DNA of 23,647 nucleotides from JABSOG01 sp041583135 (GCA_041583135.1 JBFHGJ010000090.1:1-23647); one strand, 5' to 3'; counted from the stretch's first letter, positions 6,393 to 14,629 are shown. Translations and numbers: made by a program. The notes: generated by a model from the sequence alone, not told the origin.

Positions 6393-7310
6393 TTACTTTG
6401 CCAGGCCAGCAAGGGTTGCGCTTTTGCTTTTGCGGTAGGTTCTTAATGAGTCCCATGAGTAAAGCGCAAGGGCAGTCCAAATAAAGCCAAAGGTAACCCA
6501 GCGATCCATGCCGACCTTTTCGTTGTAGACCAATAAAGCCAGCACGAACATGATGCTCGGACCGATGTACTGCAAAAAACCCAAAGTGGAGTATTGGATG
6601 CGCCTGGCTGCACCAACAAAACACAGCAGCGGCAAAGTAGTCACTAGGGCAGTGCCAATAAACAGGCTATTGACGACCCAATCGTTGTTCAACATGTTCG
6701 ACTCGGGACTGCTGGCATAAAGCGCCCAGTAGACCAAAACAAAGGGCATCATCACAGCTGACTCAAATAACAGTCCGGTGATCGAATCTACCGCCACTTT
6801 TTTTCGAATGAGACCGTAAAAGGCAAATGACATTGCCAAACTAAAAGAAATGATAGGAAATGAGCCAAAAGATACCACTTGGATCACCACGCCACTAAAG
6901 GCAAGGAGTACTGCAAGCAGTTGCAGGCGCCTCAAGCGCTCGCCCAAAAACACCATGCCCAGCAAAATATTCAACAGCGGATTGATATAATAGCCAAGAC
7001 TGGCGTCAAGAATATGGTTGGAGTTGACCGCCCAAATGAACATCCCCCAGTTGAACGACAACAAGGTCGCAGAGCCGAGCAAGATCAACATCGTACGTTT
7101 GCTGCTCAATATGGCTTTGAGGGCATCGACTTTTTTAATCACAAAAACAATTCCGACCAGCAGCAAGAATGACCACACCACGCGATGCACCAATATCTCA
7201 GCGGCGGGTACCTGATTGATGAGCTTGAAATATACCGGCGCAACGCCCCACATAAAGTAGGCCAAAACCCCTAAGATCACGCCATTTTTTTGCTCATTGT
7301 TGTGCTGCAC
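6393..7310 (-). CDS. rarD: RarD, EamA/DMT-superfamily inner-membrane permease
   Basis: This is a predicted 10-helix inner-membrane transporter of the drug/metabolite superfamily. The E. coli homologue RarD is named for chloramphenicol sensitivity and its true substrate is unknown. Family signatures are AYFMWGVAPVYFKLI, EILVHRVVWSFLL, FIWAVNSNHILDASLGYYINPLLNILLGMVFLGERL, SFAFYGLIRKK, TTLPLLCFVGAARRIQYSTLGFLQYIGPS and WVTFGFIWTALALYSWD. The start is GTG 7310 because GGAGGT lies 5 bases upstream (7316-7321) and homology starts a few residues in. Upstream in-frame TTG codons would add an unrelated 22-residue extension. The protein is 305 residues. It follows the thioesterase gene at 92 bp, possibly with its own weak promoter. 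Its 3' end was duplicated into the REP region. Confidence 0.93.
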   Translation of the reverse strand: MQHNNEQKNGVILGVLAYFMWGVAPVYFKLINQVPAAEILVHRVVWSFLLLVGIVFVIKKVDALKAILSSKRTMLILLGSATLLSFNWGMFIWAVNSNHILDASLGYYINPLLNILLGMVFLGERLRRLQLLAVLLAFSGVVIQVVSFGSFPIISFSLAMSFAFYGLIRKKVAVDSITGLLFESAVMMPFVLVYWALYASSPESNMLNNDWVVNSLFIGTALVTTLPLLCFVGAARRIQYSTLGFLQYIGPSIMFVLALLVYNEKVGMDRWVTFGFIWTALALYSWDSLRTYRKSKSATLAGLAK

Positions 7311-7348
7311 AGCCCACCTCCAAAAGGTCGAAATCACATCAGGCGGGC

Positions 7349-7376
7349 ATTCTAACCTGTTTAGAGGCAAATACAA
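7349..7376 (-). promoter_or_regulatory. Weak candidate promoter for rarD
   Basis: On the minus strand TTGTAT (7371-7376) is followed after 16 bases by TAGAAT (7349-7354), a 5/6 match to the -10 consensus but only 3/6 at -35. It would let rarD be expressed apart from the thioesterase gene. Confidence 0.3.
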
Positions 7377-7402
7377 TCATCGTACACAATTTACTGGTTT
7401 TG

Positions 7403-7867
7403 TTATCCTTTGTGTTCGGCCAGATAAGTGCCGGTACCACAGGCAATATGCACATTTTGTTCGTTATGTAACTCCATTCGGCAAACGCAAACCTTGTTGC
7501 CAGAGCGAATAAGTCGTGCCGTCGCGACAAAATGTTCTCCCCGTCCCGGCCGTAAAAAGTCGGTGCGTAAGTCAATGGTCCCCAACGTGCCTAAGTTGCG
7601 CAAAAACGCCTGTTCACTCTGACCTTGCGCTTTAGCCAGCAACCCGGCAATGGCCATCAACCCCCCAACCACATCCAGCACGGTTGATATCACCCCACCA
7701 TGTAGAATTTTTTGCATCGGGTTGCCTACCAACTCATCTTGCCAATCAAAATGCACTTCTACGCTCTCGGTAGTGTAGTTGGCAATTTGTAGCCCGAGCA
7801 TTTTGTTAAAGGGCATTTTTTGTGTAAAAAGATCAGTGACATAACTTAAGATCTGAGCTTGATTCAT
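7403..7867 (-). CDS. yigI: PaaI/YigI-family hotdog acyl-CoA thioesterase
   Basis: The 154-residue single hotdog-fold protein is a cytosolic thioesterase predicted to hydrolyse acyl-CoA esters. The diagnostic segment is KILHGGVISTVLDVVGGLMA, the HGG loop plus the long hotdog helix with its catalytic acidic residue. It is followed by GTIDLRTDFLRPGRGEHFVATARLIRSGNKVCVCRMEL, the usual beta-strand core. Position next to rarD and near recQ matches the E. coli rarD-yigI-pldA-recQ neighbourhood, though pldA is absent here, so YigI orthology is likely. The start is ATG 7867. The Shine-Dalgarno (GAGAG) is weak. Up to about 235 bases of hairpin-rich leader may precede it if the promoter at 8108-8137 is used. 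Confidence 0.88.
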   Translation of the reverse strand: MNQAQILSYVTDLFTQKMPFNKMLGLQIANYTTESVEVHFDWQDELVGNPMQKILHGGVISTVLDVVGGLMAIAGLLAKAQGQSEQAFLRNLGTLGTIDLRTDFLRPGRGEHFVATARLIRSGNKVCVCRMELHNEQNVHIACGTGTYLAEHKG

Positions 7868-7896
7868 TAAGGCGCTCTCATTTAGCTGATTTTCAT

Positions 7897-8087
7897 CCGA
7901 AAAACAATATCCCAGTTTTTCGGGAAGACACTACGTGTAAGCAAGTTCGACTTTCGCTTACATTTGGCCCACATGTGGTAAATGCAGAAATTGCAGGAAC
8001 AATATTTCTGTCACCAAGTTGGAATGGCGGTAAATCCATTTACCGCACAGCTAGTGCCCGACAACACCAATTTCCGGACGGGTACTA
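7897..8087. other. Cluster of six stem-loops in the yigI-recQ intergenic region
   Basis: The 349-bp gap has no gene but dense dyad symmetry: CCGAAAAAC/GTTTTTCGG (7897-7923), TGTAAGC/GCTTACA with inner AAGT/ACTT (7936-7962), CCACATGTGG (7969-7978), CAGAAAT/ATTTCTG (7984-8009), GCGGTAAA/TTTACCGC around a four-base loop (8027-8046), and TAGTGCCCG/CGGGTACTA (8052-8087, one G-U pair in plus-strand RNA). Such density suggests a structured RNA or an uncatalogued composite repeat. As minus-strand RNA it would be the yigI leader; as plus-strand RNA it would run into the hairpin at 8151-8186. The strand cannot be decided from sequence. Confidence 0.5.
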
Positions 8088-8107
8088 ACTAAAGACCTAA
8101 TGAGGCC

Positions 8108-8137
8108 ACTATAGTCTCTTTCTCGCCAATAAGACAA
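8108..8137 (-). promoter_or_regulatory. Candidate promoter for yigI-rarD with a long structured leader
   Basis: On the minus strand TTGTCT (8132-8137, 4/6) is followed after 18 bases by TATAGT (8108-8113, 5/6). Transcription from here would include all six hairpins before the yigI start at 7867. Confidence 0.4.
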
Positions 8138-8150
8138 ATCAATCAAAGAC

Positions 8151-8186
8151 AAACCGCCGCGCTTTATATAAAATACCGCGGTTTTT
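8151..8186 (+). terminator. Terminator-like hairpin just upstream of recQ
   Basis: AAACCGC (8151-8157) pairs with GCGGTTT (8178-8184), which runs into TTTTT. The 20-base loop is long and itself contains TTTATATAAA. It could end a plus-strand RNA from the stem-loop cluster or attenuate recQ. The long loop weakens the call. Confidence 0.4.
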
Positions 8187-8216
8187 CCACCGATATAGAC
8201 ATGTGTTTTATTTAAG

Positions 8217-10016
8217 ATGACTTTTCACAGTGCTCAACAAGCCCTAGAACAGGTGTTTGGCTATAGCGAGTTTCGCCAGGGCCAGCTTGAGGTCATCAAT
8301 AACGCGCTCAAAGGCAACGATTCACTGATCTTGATGCCCACCGGCGGTGGAAAATCTTTGTGCTATCAGGTGCCAGCGGTCATGTTTGATGGCCTTAGTG
8401 TGGTGATCTCGCCTTTGATCTCACTGATGAAAGACCAAGTAGACAGCCTCAACGCCAACGGCATCAGCGCCGCCTATATCAACTCAACCCTGCCACGGGC
8501 AGAGATGATCAATATTTTCAACCGTATTCAGTTCGGCGAGATCAAGATCATTTATGTCGCCCCGGAGCGTATTTTAAGACCTGAATTTATCGAGCGTCTG
8601 CACCAACTTCCGCTGTCGCTTATCGCCGTCGATGAAGCCCACTGTGTGTCGAACTGGGGCCATGATTTTAGACCAGAATACGCTCAACTTGGCGTGTTAA
8701 AACAGTATTTTCCAAACACACCAGTCATGGCACTGACGGCGACGGCCGATACCGCCACCCGCCAAGACATTTGGCAACAGCTGCAACTTCATCAGCCACT
8801 GGTCCAGATCAGCAGCTTTGATAGACCCAACATTCGCTATACCCTAGAAGAAAAGTTTCACCCGCTACAGCAGGTGCTTAACTATCTCAAAGAGCAAGAT
8901 AATGCCAGCGGCATTATTTACTGTACCAGTCGCCGCCGCGTCGATGAATTAACTGCGCAGTTGAAAAGTCACGGTTTCAACGCCGAGGCTTATCATGCCG
9001 GGCTTGAACAGCAAGAACGCCAACAGGCACAAGAAGGCTTTATTCGTGACGACATTCAAATCATCGTCGCCACCGTCGCTTTTGGCATGGGCATCAACAA
9101 GCCTAACGTGCGCTTTATTATCCACTACGATATCCCCAAAAACATCGAGTCATACTACCAAGAAACCGGTCGCGCTGGCCGCGACGGCCTACCCGCAGAA
9201 GCGGTGTTGTTGTTCGACCCGGCCGATATCCCCAGAGTAAAGCGCTTTTTTGAGAATATAGAAGACGAACACCGTCGTCGGGTAGAAGAACATCGTTTTT
9301 CCGCCATGGCGGCTTTTGCCGAAGCGCAAACCTGTCGCCGCCAGGTGCTGCTCAATTACTTCGGTGAAAAAAGCCAGACCCAATGCAACAACTGTGATAT
9401 TTGCCTCGACCCGCCTAAGCAGTTTGACGGTACTGTGGATGCACAAAAAGCCCTCTCTTGCGTCTATCGCCTCAACCAGCGATTTGGTATCGGCTATACC
9501 GTAGAGGTGCTCAGAGGAGCACAAACCCAGCGCATCAAAGACCAAGGCCACGATAAGCTTTCAACCTATGGCATAGGTAAAGAGCAATCCCATGAATATT
9601 GGCTCAGTATTATTCGCCAGCTTATTCACCACGGATACCTGCTACAAGACATCACTCAAAGCTCGGTACTTAAGCTGACAGAAGCCGCACGACCGGTATT
9701 GCGTTCAGAGCAAACCTTGTCCTTAGCGGTACCGCGGATCAGACAAAGTGCTGCAACCGCAAGAGCCAGCAGAAAAGTCACCCGCATTACCAATTACGAT
9801 AAGAAGTTGTTTGCGATTTTACGTAACCTACGTAAACAAATTGCCGATGAAGCAGAGTTACCGCCCTATATTGTCTTTAGCGACGCGACGTTAACGGAAA
9901 TGGCGGCTTTGATGCCCACAGACGATGAGCAGATGTTGGCGATCAATGGGGTAGGAAGAACCAAATTAGAGCGCTACGGCAGACAGTTTGCCGCAGCGAT
10001 CCGCAACTATTGCTGA
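8217..10016 (+). CDS. recQ: ATP-dependent DNA helicase RecQ
   Basis: RecQ is a 3'-5' superfamily 2 helicase acting in RecF-pathway recombination and fork repair. The 599-residue product is colinear with E. coli RecQ: FGYSEFRQGQ (motif 0), Walker A MPTGGGKS, the DEAH box in VDEAHCVSNWGHDFRPEY (aromatic-rich loop), TATADTATRQDI, FDRPNIRY, GIIYCTSR, and motif VI YYQETGRAGRDG. The zinc cysteines are in AQTCRRQVLLNYFG and CNNCDIC. A winged-helix RQC part (NQRFGIGYTVEVLRG) and a C-terminal HRDC domain (KLFAILRNLRKQIADE to INGVGRTKLERYG) complete it. The ATG at 8217 fits the family N-terminus but has no obvious Shine-Dalgarno, so initiation may be weak. It ends 24 bp from the convergent cytochrome gene. 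Confidence 0.97.
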   Translation: MTFHSAQQALEQVFGYSEFRQGQLEVINNALKGNDSLILMPTGGGKSLCYQVPAVMFDGLSVVISPLISLMKDQVDSLNANGISAAYINSTLPRAEMINIFNRIQFGEIKIIYVAPERILRPEFIERLHQLPLSLIAVDEAHCVSNWGHDFRPEYAQLGVLKQYFPNTPVMALTATADTATRQDIWQQLQLHQPLVQISSFDRPNIRYTLEEKFHPLQQVLNYLKEQDNASGIIYCTSRRRVDELTAQLKSHGFNAEAYHAGLEQQERQQAQEGFIRDDIQIIVATVAFGMGINKPNVRFIIHYDIPKNIESYYQETGRAGRDGLPAEAVLLFDPADIPRVKRFFENIEDEHRRRVEEHRFSAMAAFAEAQTCRRQVLLNYFGEKSQTQCNNCDICLDPPKQFDGTVDAQKALSCVYRLNQRFGIGYTVEVLRGAQTQRIKDQGHDKLSTYGIGKEQSHEYWLSIIRQLIHHGYLLQDITQSSVLKLTEAARPVLRSEQTLSLAVPRIRQSAATARASRKVTRITNYDKKLFAILRNLRKQIADEAELPPYIVFSDATLTEMAALMPTDDEQMLAINGVGRTKLERYGRQFAAAIRNYC

Positions 10017-10040
10017 CTCATTAACTGAGCAGCGCACTCA

Positions 10041-10340
10041 CTACTTCAAGCTTTCGTAGTAGGCAGACAAGTTTACAATATCGGCATCAGACAATGGCGC
10101 AGCCATAGGCGACATAACCGGATCTTTACGGGTACCGTCTTTAAATGCTTTTAGCTGTTTAACAAGATACTGGGATTTTTGACCAGCAAGGTTAGGATAC
10201 ATTGGGATCTGGCTGATACCGTTGGCACCGTGACAAGCCGCACACATTGCCGATTTGGCTTTACCCGCTGCAACGTCGGCTGCTTGAGTAGAGAAAGCAG
10301 CAACACTTAACATAATACTGGCAACTAATTTTTTGTTCAT
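10041..10340 (-). CDS. Small periplasmic class I cytochrome c
   Basis: This 99-residue monoheme electron carrier has a signal peptide ending near AFSTQA (residue 20), the haem-binding CAACH at residues 33-37, and a distal Met ligand in DPVMSPMAAPLSD. The C-terminal LSDADIVNLSAYYESLK helix is typical of cytochrome c553/c4-type domains. It would shuttle electrons in the periplasm, with donor and acceptor not evident from neighbours. The ATG at 10340 has a good AAGGAA Shine-Dalgarno. A perfect palindrome at 10384-10402 lies in its upstream region, shared with the divergent gene at 10460. Confidence 0.92.
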   Translation of the reverse strand: MNKKLVASIMLSVAAFSTQAADVAAGKAKSAMCAACHGANGISQIPMYPNLAGQKSQYLVKQLKAFKDGTRKDPVMSPMAAPLSDADIVNLSAYYESLK

Positions 10341-10383
10341 TAGAGTTCCTTAAGGTAAGATGGCTAACAATGGTTTAATTGGC

Positions 10384-10402
10384 TTAAGTTTAACAAACTT
10401 AA
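10384..10402. promoter_or_regulatory. Perfect palindrome, candidate operator between divergent genes
   Basis: TTAAGTTT (10384-10391) and AAACTTAA (10395-10402) are perfect inverted arms around AAC. The site lies 44 bp from the cytochrome start and 58 bp from the start of the gene at 10460. It overlaps TTAACA (10390-10395), which with TAATTT (10413-10418, 17-base gap) could be the rightward promoter. The size fits a dimeric repressor site, but no known regulator consensus was recognised. Confidence 0.4.
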
Positions 10403-10459
10403 CAGTTTTGCGTAATTTATTTCATCGCACATTTGACTGACCAACAGCGGTAACTTTTC

Positions 10460-10759
10460 ATGAATATGATGCAGATCACAAATCAAGGCTCTCACTTGCT
10501 GCTCACCATCGAACCTTTTCCTGAGTGGGAGCAATTTATCGATTGGGGCACTGCTTGGCTAACGGACAGTCCTATCGAGCCGCCTTGGGATATCAGTGAA
10601 GGCGCCGACCGCCATATGGTTGTCTTTACATTTAATCGGGCACGGTTTAGCCTTAACTATGAAAACTATACGCAAAGCATATGGATAACCCCCGAGGAAT
10701 CGGCAGCAGATGACTTACTTGAGCAGCTTCAGCTCACTCTGCAAACCCCCAGCGGCTAA
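10460..10759 (+). CDS. Small conserved protein, DUF3630-like
   Basis: This is a 99-residue acidic protein with no signal peptide, membrane segment or Cys, so probably cytosolic. Trp-rich segments (PFPEWEQFIDWGTAWL, EPPWDISEGADRH) and the later FSLNYENYTQSIWI resemble the DUF3630 family of about 100-residue proteins found in marine Gammaproteobacteria. That assignment is from memory of the motifs and is tentative. No function is known. Start ATG 10460 has alternatives at 10466 and 10469, and no strong Shine-Dalgarno separates them. It is divergent from the cytochrome gene and 56 bp ahead of the GGDEF/EAL gene in the same direction, so the two may be co-transcribed. Confidence 0.7.
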   Translation: MNMMQITNQGSHLLLTIEPFPEWEQFIDWGTAWLTDSPIEPPWDISEGADRHMVVFTFNRARFSLNYENYTQSIWITPEESAADDLLEQLQLTLQTPSG

Positions 10760-10815
10760 ACCGGTCCACCATGCGCTCTGAAGCATTACTATAACAATTA
10801 GCGGAAAAATACAGT

Positions 10816-13743
10816 TTGTTGTCTTATCAATCATTCAATCTCAAGACCCTTTGTGGCAGCGCTTTTCTGTTTGCGCTGATGTTGTTGCTCGCTCTCCCGA
10901 GTAAAGCGTTTCACATTCCCGCGCAAAAACTCGACAATCGTTTTGAAAAGATCTCATTCAACCAGCCGCTGCGTTATCAATTGACGCCTCGTAGCGTTAC
11001 GCTACATGAAATCGATGCCGATCCTGAGCTGCACCACAGCTGGATCTCAACGGCTAGAACCAATCCTTCATTTAATATCGGTGAACAAGCGCTATGGCTT
11101 ACCTCGGCTATTAAAAATGCCACAGCCGACCCGATGACCGTGATCATCGACTTTGCCTACCCTCTAGCCGATGAGGTGGACTTTTTCGCTATCGACAACA
11201 GCAACAGCCGCTTGATTAAACAAGTAGAAACCGGCACCGACTATGATTATTCCCGTCGCGACCTCCCCTACCGTAGCTTTGCCTTTGAACTGACCTTACA
11301 AAGCGACCAAGAAGTGATCCTGTATCTCAGAGTGGTCGATAGCGCCAACGTTTTTGCCACTTGGAACCTCTGGAACAAAGACGCCTTTGTCGGCGAAAAG
11401 CTCACCAGTGCGGTAACCGAAGGGCTACTGTTGGGTATGCTGTTGGTATTTATGTTGCTGAACTTTTTCAGCTACTTGGGGCTTAGAGAAAAACAATATC
11501 TGTTTTTTGGCGCTTTTGTCGGCACTTTCACCTTACTGATGGCAATTCTCAACGGCGCCGCCTACAAGTTTTTATGGCCCACTTCTCCTGAGGTAAACCA
11601 ATCGTCGGTCTATGTCTGCGCCGGACTGGTACTGCTGTTTGTCAGCCTGTTTTCTCGTCAAACCCACAAAGAAGACAACAATAAAGTCATCGACGGCTTA
11701 CAGCTGGTCAGCATTTTGCTGTCTATCGCGGTGTTCTTTTTACCATTGTACGCCCCTATCGCCATCCATTTGCTGGTTTTGGTCAGCGCCACAATGTTGA
11801 TTTTGCTGATAGGTGCCGGCAGCGCCTACTGGCAACTATACAAAAAAGGTTATCAATCAGGCGCCTTGGCCACGGTTTGGACCATATTCTTAGTCGGTGG
11901 CATACTGCTCACCCTCAATCGTTACGACATTTTTACCGCCATCGATTTTACCGAAAAGCACGCATCTTTGGCTGCGGTCGTCTCCTGCGCCATTTTGACC
12001 TTCAATTTGATCAGGCGTATTCGGCTGGAAAAAAGCGAAAAAGAACAAGCGCAATCAAGAGCCGCCGACACCTTGCAGCAGTATTTCGATATTTACCAAA
12101 ATGCCGTCGAAGGGCTATTTACCATCACCAAAACCGGTCATTTGGTTTCGGCCAATCCACAACTGCTCAATATGCTGGGCTATCAAAACCTCAATCAGCT
12201 GCGCAAAGCCATCGACAGCGAAGGACCCGGCAAAATTATCGGTGATATCGATATTGCCAAACAACTACTCGAAGAAGTGCTCAAAACCGGTAGTATTACC
12301 AGCCGCGAAGTACAAGGGCTGAAAAAAGACGGCAATCATCTGTGGGGCTTAACCTCAATGCGTCTATCCAACGCGCTTGGTGAAGGTGAACAAGAGTATA
12401 TTCAAGGAGCGGTAGTCGATATTACCGAGCAGCATCAGGCGTATCAAAAGCTCGCCTATATGGCCACCCATGACTCCCTAACCGGGGTGCTAAACCGCAC
12501 CGAGTTTGAGAAAAAGCTCTACAACGCCCTCACCGAGCTAAAACAGGAGAATTTGCCTTCGACCATGCTCTATCTTGACCTTGAGCGTTTCAAGCTGATC
12601 AACGACTCCAGTGGTCATATGGCTGGAGACTCGCTGCTCAGACAACTCAGTGATCAACTCAAATCGGTATTGAAAGATCAAGGTGTACTGGCGCGCCTTG
12701 GCGGCGATGAGTTTGCCATCTTACTCAAAGGCATCAACGGCAACGAAGCATTTGTCATTGCCTATCGCATCATCGAAACGGTCAAAGAATTCCGTTTTAT
12801 GTGGGAAGAACAGCTCTACACCATCGGCGTCAGTATCGGTATGAAGGAGCTATCGGTCGAAGACGGCAGTTTGACCCAGATCTTTACCTGTGCAGATGCT
12901 GCGTGTTACATCGCCAAAGAAAAAGGCCGTAACCGCATTCATATTTATTGCGAAGAAGACGTCGATACCAAACATCACCAGTCGCAAATGCAATGGATGA
13001 ATGTGCTCAACAGCGCTTTAGATGCCGACAAATTCATCTTGTACTATCAATTGATAGTGCCGGTGTGTGCCGAGCCAAAAGGGTTACACTATGAATTGCT
13101 GCTGCGCATGCGTGACGACGAAAACAATATTATCCCACCGGATACCTTTATTCCGGCAGCCGAGCGTTATAATTTGATGACCGCCATCGACAGCTGGGTG
13201 TTGCGCTCTTATTTCCGCTGGTTGTCGCAAAATCGCGAGCACATGAAAACCTTGGATATGTGCGCCATCAACCTCTCGGGCACCTCCATTGCCGACCCCA
13301 ATTTTAAAGAGGTGGTACAGGCGTTGTTTGTCGAGTTTATGATCCCGCATCATAAGATCTGTTTTGAGATCACCGAAAGCATTGCCATCATCAACTTAAA
13401 TGCCACCAGTGACTTTATCGAACAGTTCAACCATTTGGGCTGTCAGTTCTCATTGGATGATTTTGGCACCGGCTTTTCTTCCTACGGCTATTTGAAAAAT
13501 CTCGCGGTCAACCAAATTAAAATTGACGGCAATTTCGTCAAAGACTTAAAGGTCGATCCGATTGACCGTGCCATGGTCAACTCAATCAACGAAGTGGCCA
13601 AAGCCATCGGCATGCAAACCGTTGCCGAGTTTGTCGAATCCGATGCGATTTTTAATGAGCTCAAAGCCATCGGGGTCGATTATGCCCAAGGATATAGCAT
13701 TCATCGCCCCGCGCCGTTGAGTCAATTGGTCAACAATCGTTAG
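10816..13743 (+). CDS. Membrane-bound GGDEF/EAL protein with 7TMR-DISM sensor and PAS domain
   Basis: This 975-residue protein is predicted to make and/or degrade cyclic di-GMP. In order: signal peptide (to about residue 31, LPSKA), a periplasmic 7TMR-DISMED2-type beta domain (about 40-190), seven transmembrane helices (about 195-400), PAS with PAC (about 420-545), GGDEF (551-715) and EAL (735-970). The diguanylate cyclase motif RLGGDEFAIL (GGDEF at 629-633) is intact, but no RxxD inhibitory site precedes it. In the EAL domain the signature reads ELL (E760). INLSG, FEITES, DDFGTG (D881-D882), IKIDG, VAEFVES and AQGYSIHRP are kept, so phosphodiesterase activity is plausible. The start is TTG 10816 or 10819, with GCGGA upstream: an in-frame stop at 10792 and the signal peptide leave no ATG option. 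Confidence 0.92.
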   Translation: MLSYQSFNLKTLCGSAFLFALMLLLALPSKAFHIPAQKLDNRFEKISFNQPLRYQLTPRSVTLHEIDADPELHHSWISTARTNPSFNIGEQALWLTSAIKNATADPMTVIIDFAYPLADEVDFFAIDNSNSRLIKQVETGTDYDYSRRDLPYRSFAFELTLQSDQEVILYLRVVDSANVFATWNLWNKDAFVGEKLTSAVTEGLLLGMLLVFMLLNFFSYLGLREKQYLFFGAFVGTFTLLMAILNGAAYKFLWPTSPEVNQSSVYVCAGLVLLFVSLFSRQTHKEDNNKVIDGLQLVSILLSIAVFFLPLYAPIAIHLLVLVSATMLILLIGAGSAYWQLYKKGYQSGALATVWTIFLVGGILLTLNRYDIFTAIDFTEKHASLAAVVSCAILTFNLIRRIRLEKSEKEQAQSRAADTLQQYFDIYQNAVEGLFTITKTGHLVSANPQLLNMLGYQNLNQLRKAIDSEGPGKIIGDIDIAKQLLEEVLKTGSITSREVQGLKKDGNHLWGLTSMRLSNALGEGEQEYIQGAVVDITEQHQAYQKLAYMATHDSLTGVLNRTEFEKKLYNALTELKQENLPSTMLYLDLERFKLINDSSGHMAGDSLLRQLSDQLKSVLKDQGVLARLGGDEFAILLKGINGNEAFVIAYRIIETVKEFRFMWEEQLYTIGVSIGMKELSVEDGSLTQIFTCADAACYIAKEKGRNRIHIYCEEDVDTKHHQSQMQWMNVLNSALDADKFILYYQLIVPVCAEPKGLHYELLLRMRDDENNIIPPDTFIPAAERYNLMTAIDSWVLRSYFRWLSQNREHMKTLDMCAINLSGTSIADPNFKEVVQALFVEFMIPHHKICFEITESIAIINLNATSDFIEQFNHLGCQFSLDDFGTGFSSYGYLKNLAVNQIKIDGNFVKDLKVDPIDRAMVNSINEVAKAIGMQTVAEFVESDAIFNELKAIGVDYAQGYSIHRPAPLSQLVNNR

Positions 13744-13776
13744 AGCGCCAAGCAGGTTGTAGTAACATTTGCTGCA

Positions 13777-14409
13777 CTAAAAGCCATAACTGGCACCAGC
13801 AGACCACATGGTGTTGTCCTGCTCAGCCAGTTGATATTCGCTGTAAGCGGCAAAAAAGCGCCAGTGTTTGTCGAAGTGGTAGTTGGCGCGAAGCCCATAC
13901 CAAGGATCTGAGCCATCAGACTCTGCGCTGCCGCTTAGCGCTTGGCCGTTATAACTGGAAAACTTACCTGACCAGTCGATCATGCCAATCCTGGCATCTA
14001 AGCTAAACTGGTCATTAATCGGCCAGCTGAAATTGACCGACGCCGTAATGCCGTCACCAGAGACCGGATAAATGGTCGCAACCGATGAAAGAAAATCATT
14101 GAGTTGATTGACCCCCACTTCCCCTTCCAAGCTGACACTGCGATCGCCTAAGTCGATATAACCAAGCTCCAAGGCAACGTATGGATTAAAGCGATAGCCG
14201 CCAAAAATTTCTGCTGCGACATCTTCTTTGTCCACATCGGTAGTTGCCACATTGATACCGACATCACTAATCGCCGCGTTAAAATCATTGGCACTGACAT
14301 CGGTTTGAGCAAACCCCATTTGCATACCCAAATACCAGTTGCTTTGCTCGGCCATTGCTGTAGGGGCACACAACAACAGTGCGCCAGAGAACCATAACTG
14401 CTTGAACAT
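13777..14409 (-). CDS. Small outer-membrane beta-barrel protein
   Basis: This is a 210-residue secreted protein. The signal peptide ends near APTAMA (residue 21), then QSNWYLGMQMGFAQ, EIFGGYRFNPYVALELGYIDLG, DARIGMIDWSGKF, YGLRANYHFDKHWRFFAAYSEYQ and a terminal SAGASYGF: alternating strands and a C-terminal Phe, as in 8-stranded OmpA/OmpW-like outer-membrane barrels. Function is unknown. The ATG at 14409 is preceded by AAGGA at good spacing. A longer frame reaching 14568 would bury the signal peptide and is rejected. The gene is convergent with the GGDEF/EAL gene (33-bp gap, no obvious terminator) and divergent from the gene at 14651. Confidence 0.8.
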   Translation of the reverse strand: MFKQLWFSGALLLCAPTAMAEQSNWYLGMQMGFAQTDVSANDFNAAISDVGINVATTDVDKEDVAAEIFGGYRFNPYVALELGYIDLGDRSVSLEGEVGVNQLNDFLSSVATIYPVSGDGITASVNFSWPINDQFSLDARIGMIDWSGKFSSYNGQALSGSAESDGSDPWYGLRANYHFDKHWRFFAAYSEYQLAEQDNTMWSAGASYGF

Positions 14410-14623
14410 AAAGATTTTCCTTAAATCTAATTCGAAGAGATATTTGTTTTTATCGTGAGAACTGACCAAGCCCCTCCCACAGGCAAGGTGTGTATTGCAG
14501 TATAGAGGAGGGAAATAGGAAATGCCATGGCGTTTAACGACCGGCAGGCTTGACCGGCACTGCAACATTTCAATACAAGTTGCGCATTTTGTCCCCGAGT
14601 GTTATTTGTTAAGGTCTATCTCA

Positions 14624-14629
14624 TATAAT
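14624..14629 (+). promoter_or_regulatory. -10 element for the 14651 operon
   Basis: A perfect TATAAT lies 21 bases before the ATG at 14651, giving a very short leader. No good -35 hexamer is seen at 16-18 bases upstream (GTTATT at 17), so an activator may be needed. Confidence 0.45.

Noticed and set aside
7311..7376. 22-residue N-terminal extension of RarD from an upstream TTG
   Set aside because: A strong GGAGGT sits 5 bases before GTG 7310, and the extension has no counterpart in the E. coli protein.
7936..7962. TGTAAGC/GCTTACA as a GacA/UvrY box
   Set aside because: The half-sites match but the gap is 13 bases (15 between the core hexamers) instead of 6, and inner complementarity points to an RNA hairpin.
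14410..14568. 53-residue N-terminal extension of the barrel protein at 13777
   Set aside because: It would place a classic signal peptide in mid-protein. The ATG at 14409 has a good Shine-Dalgarno.
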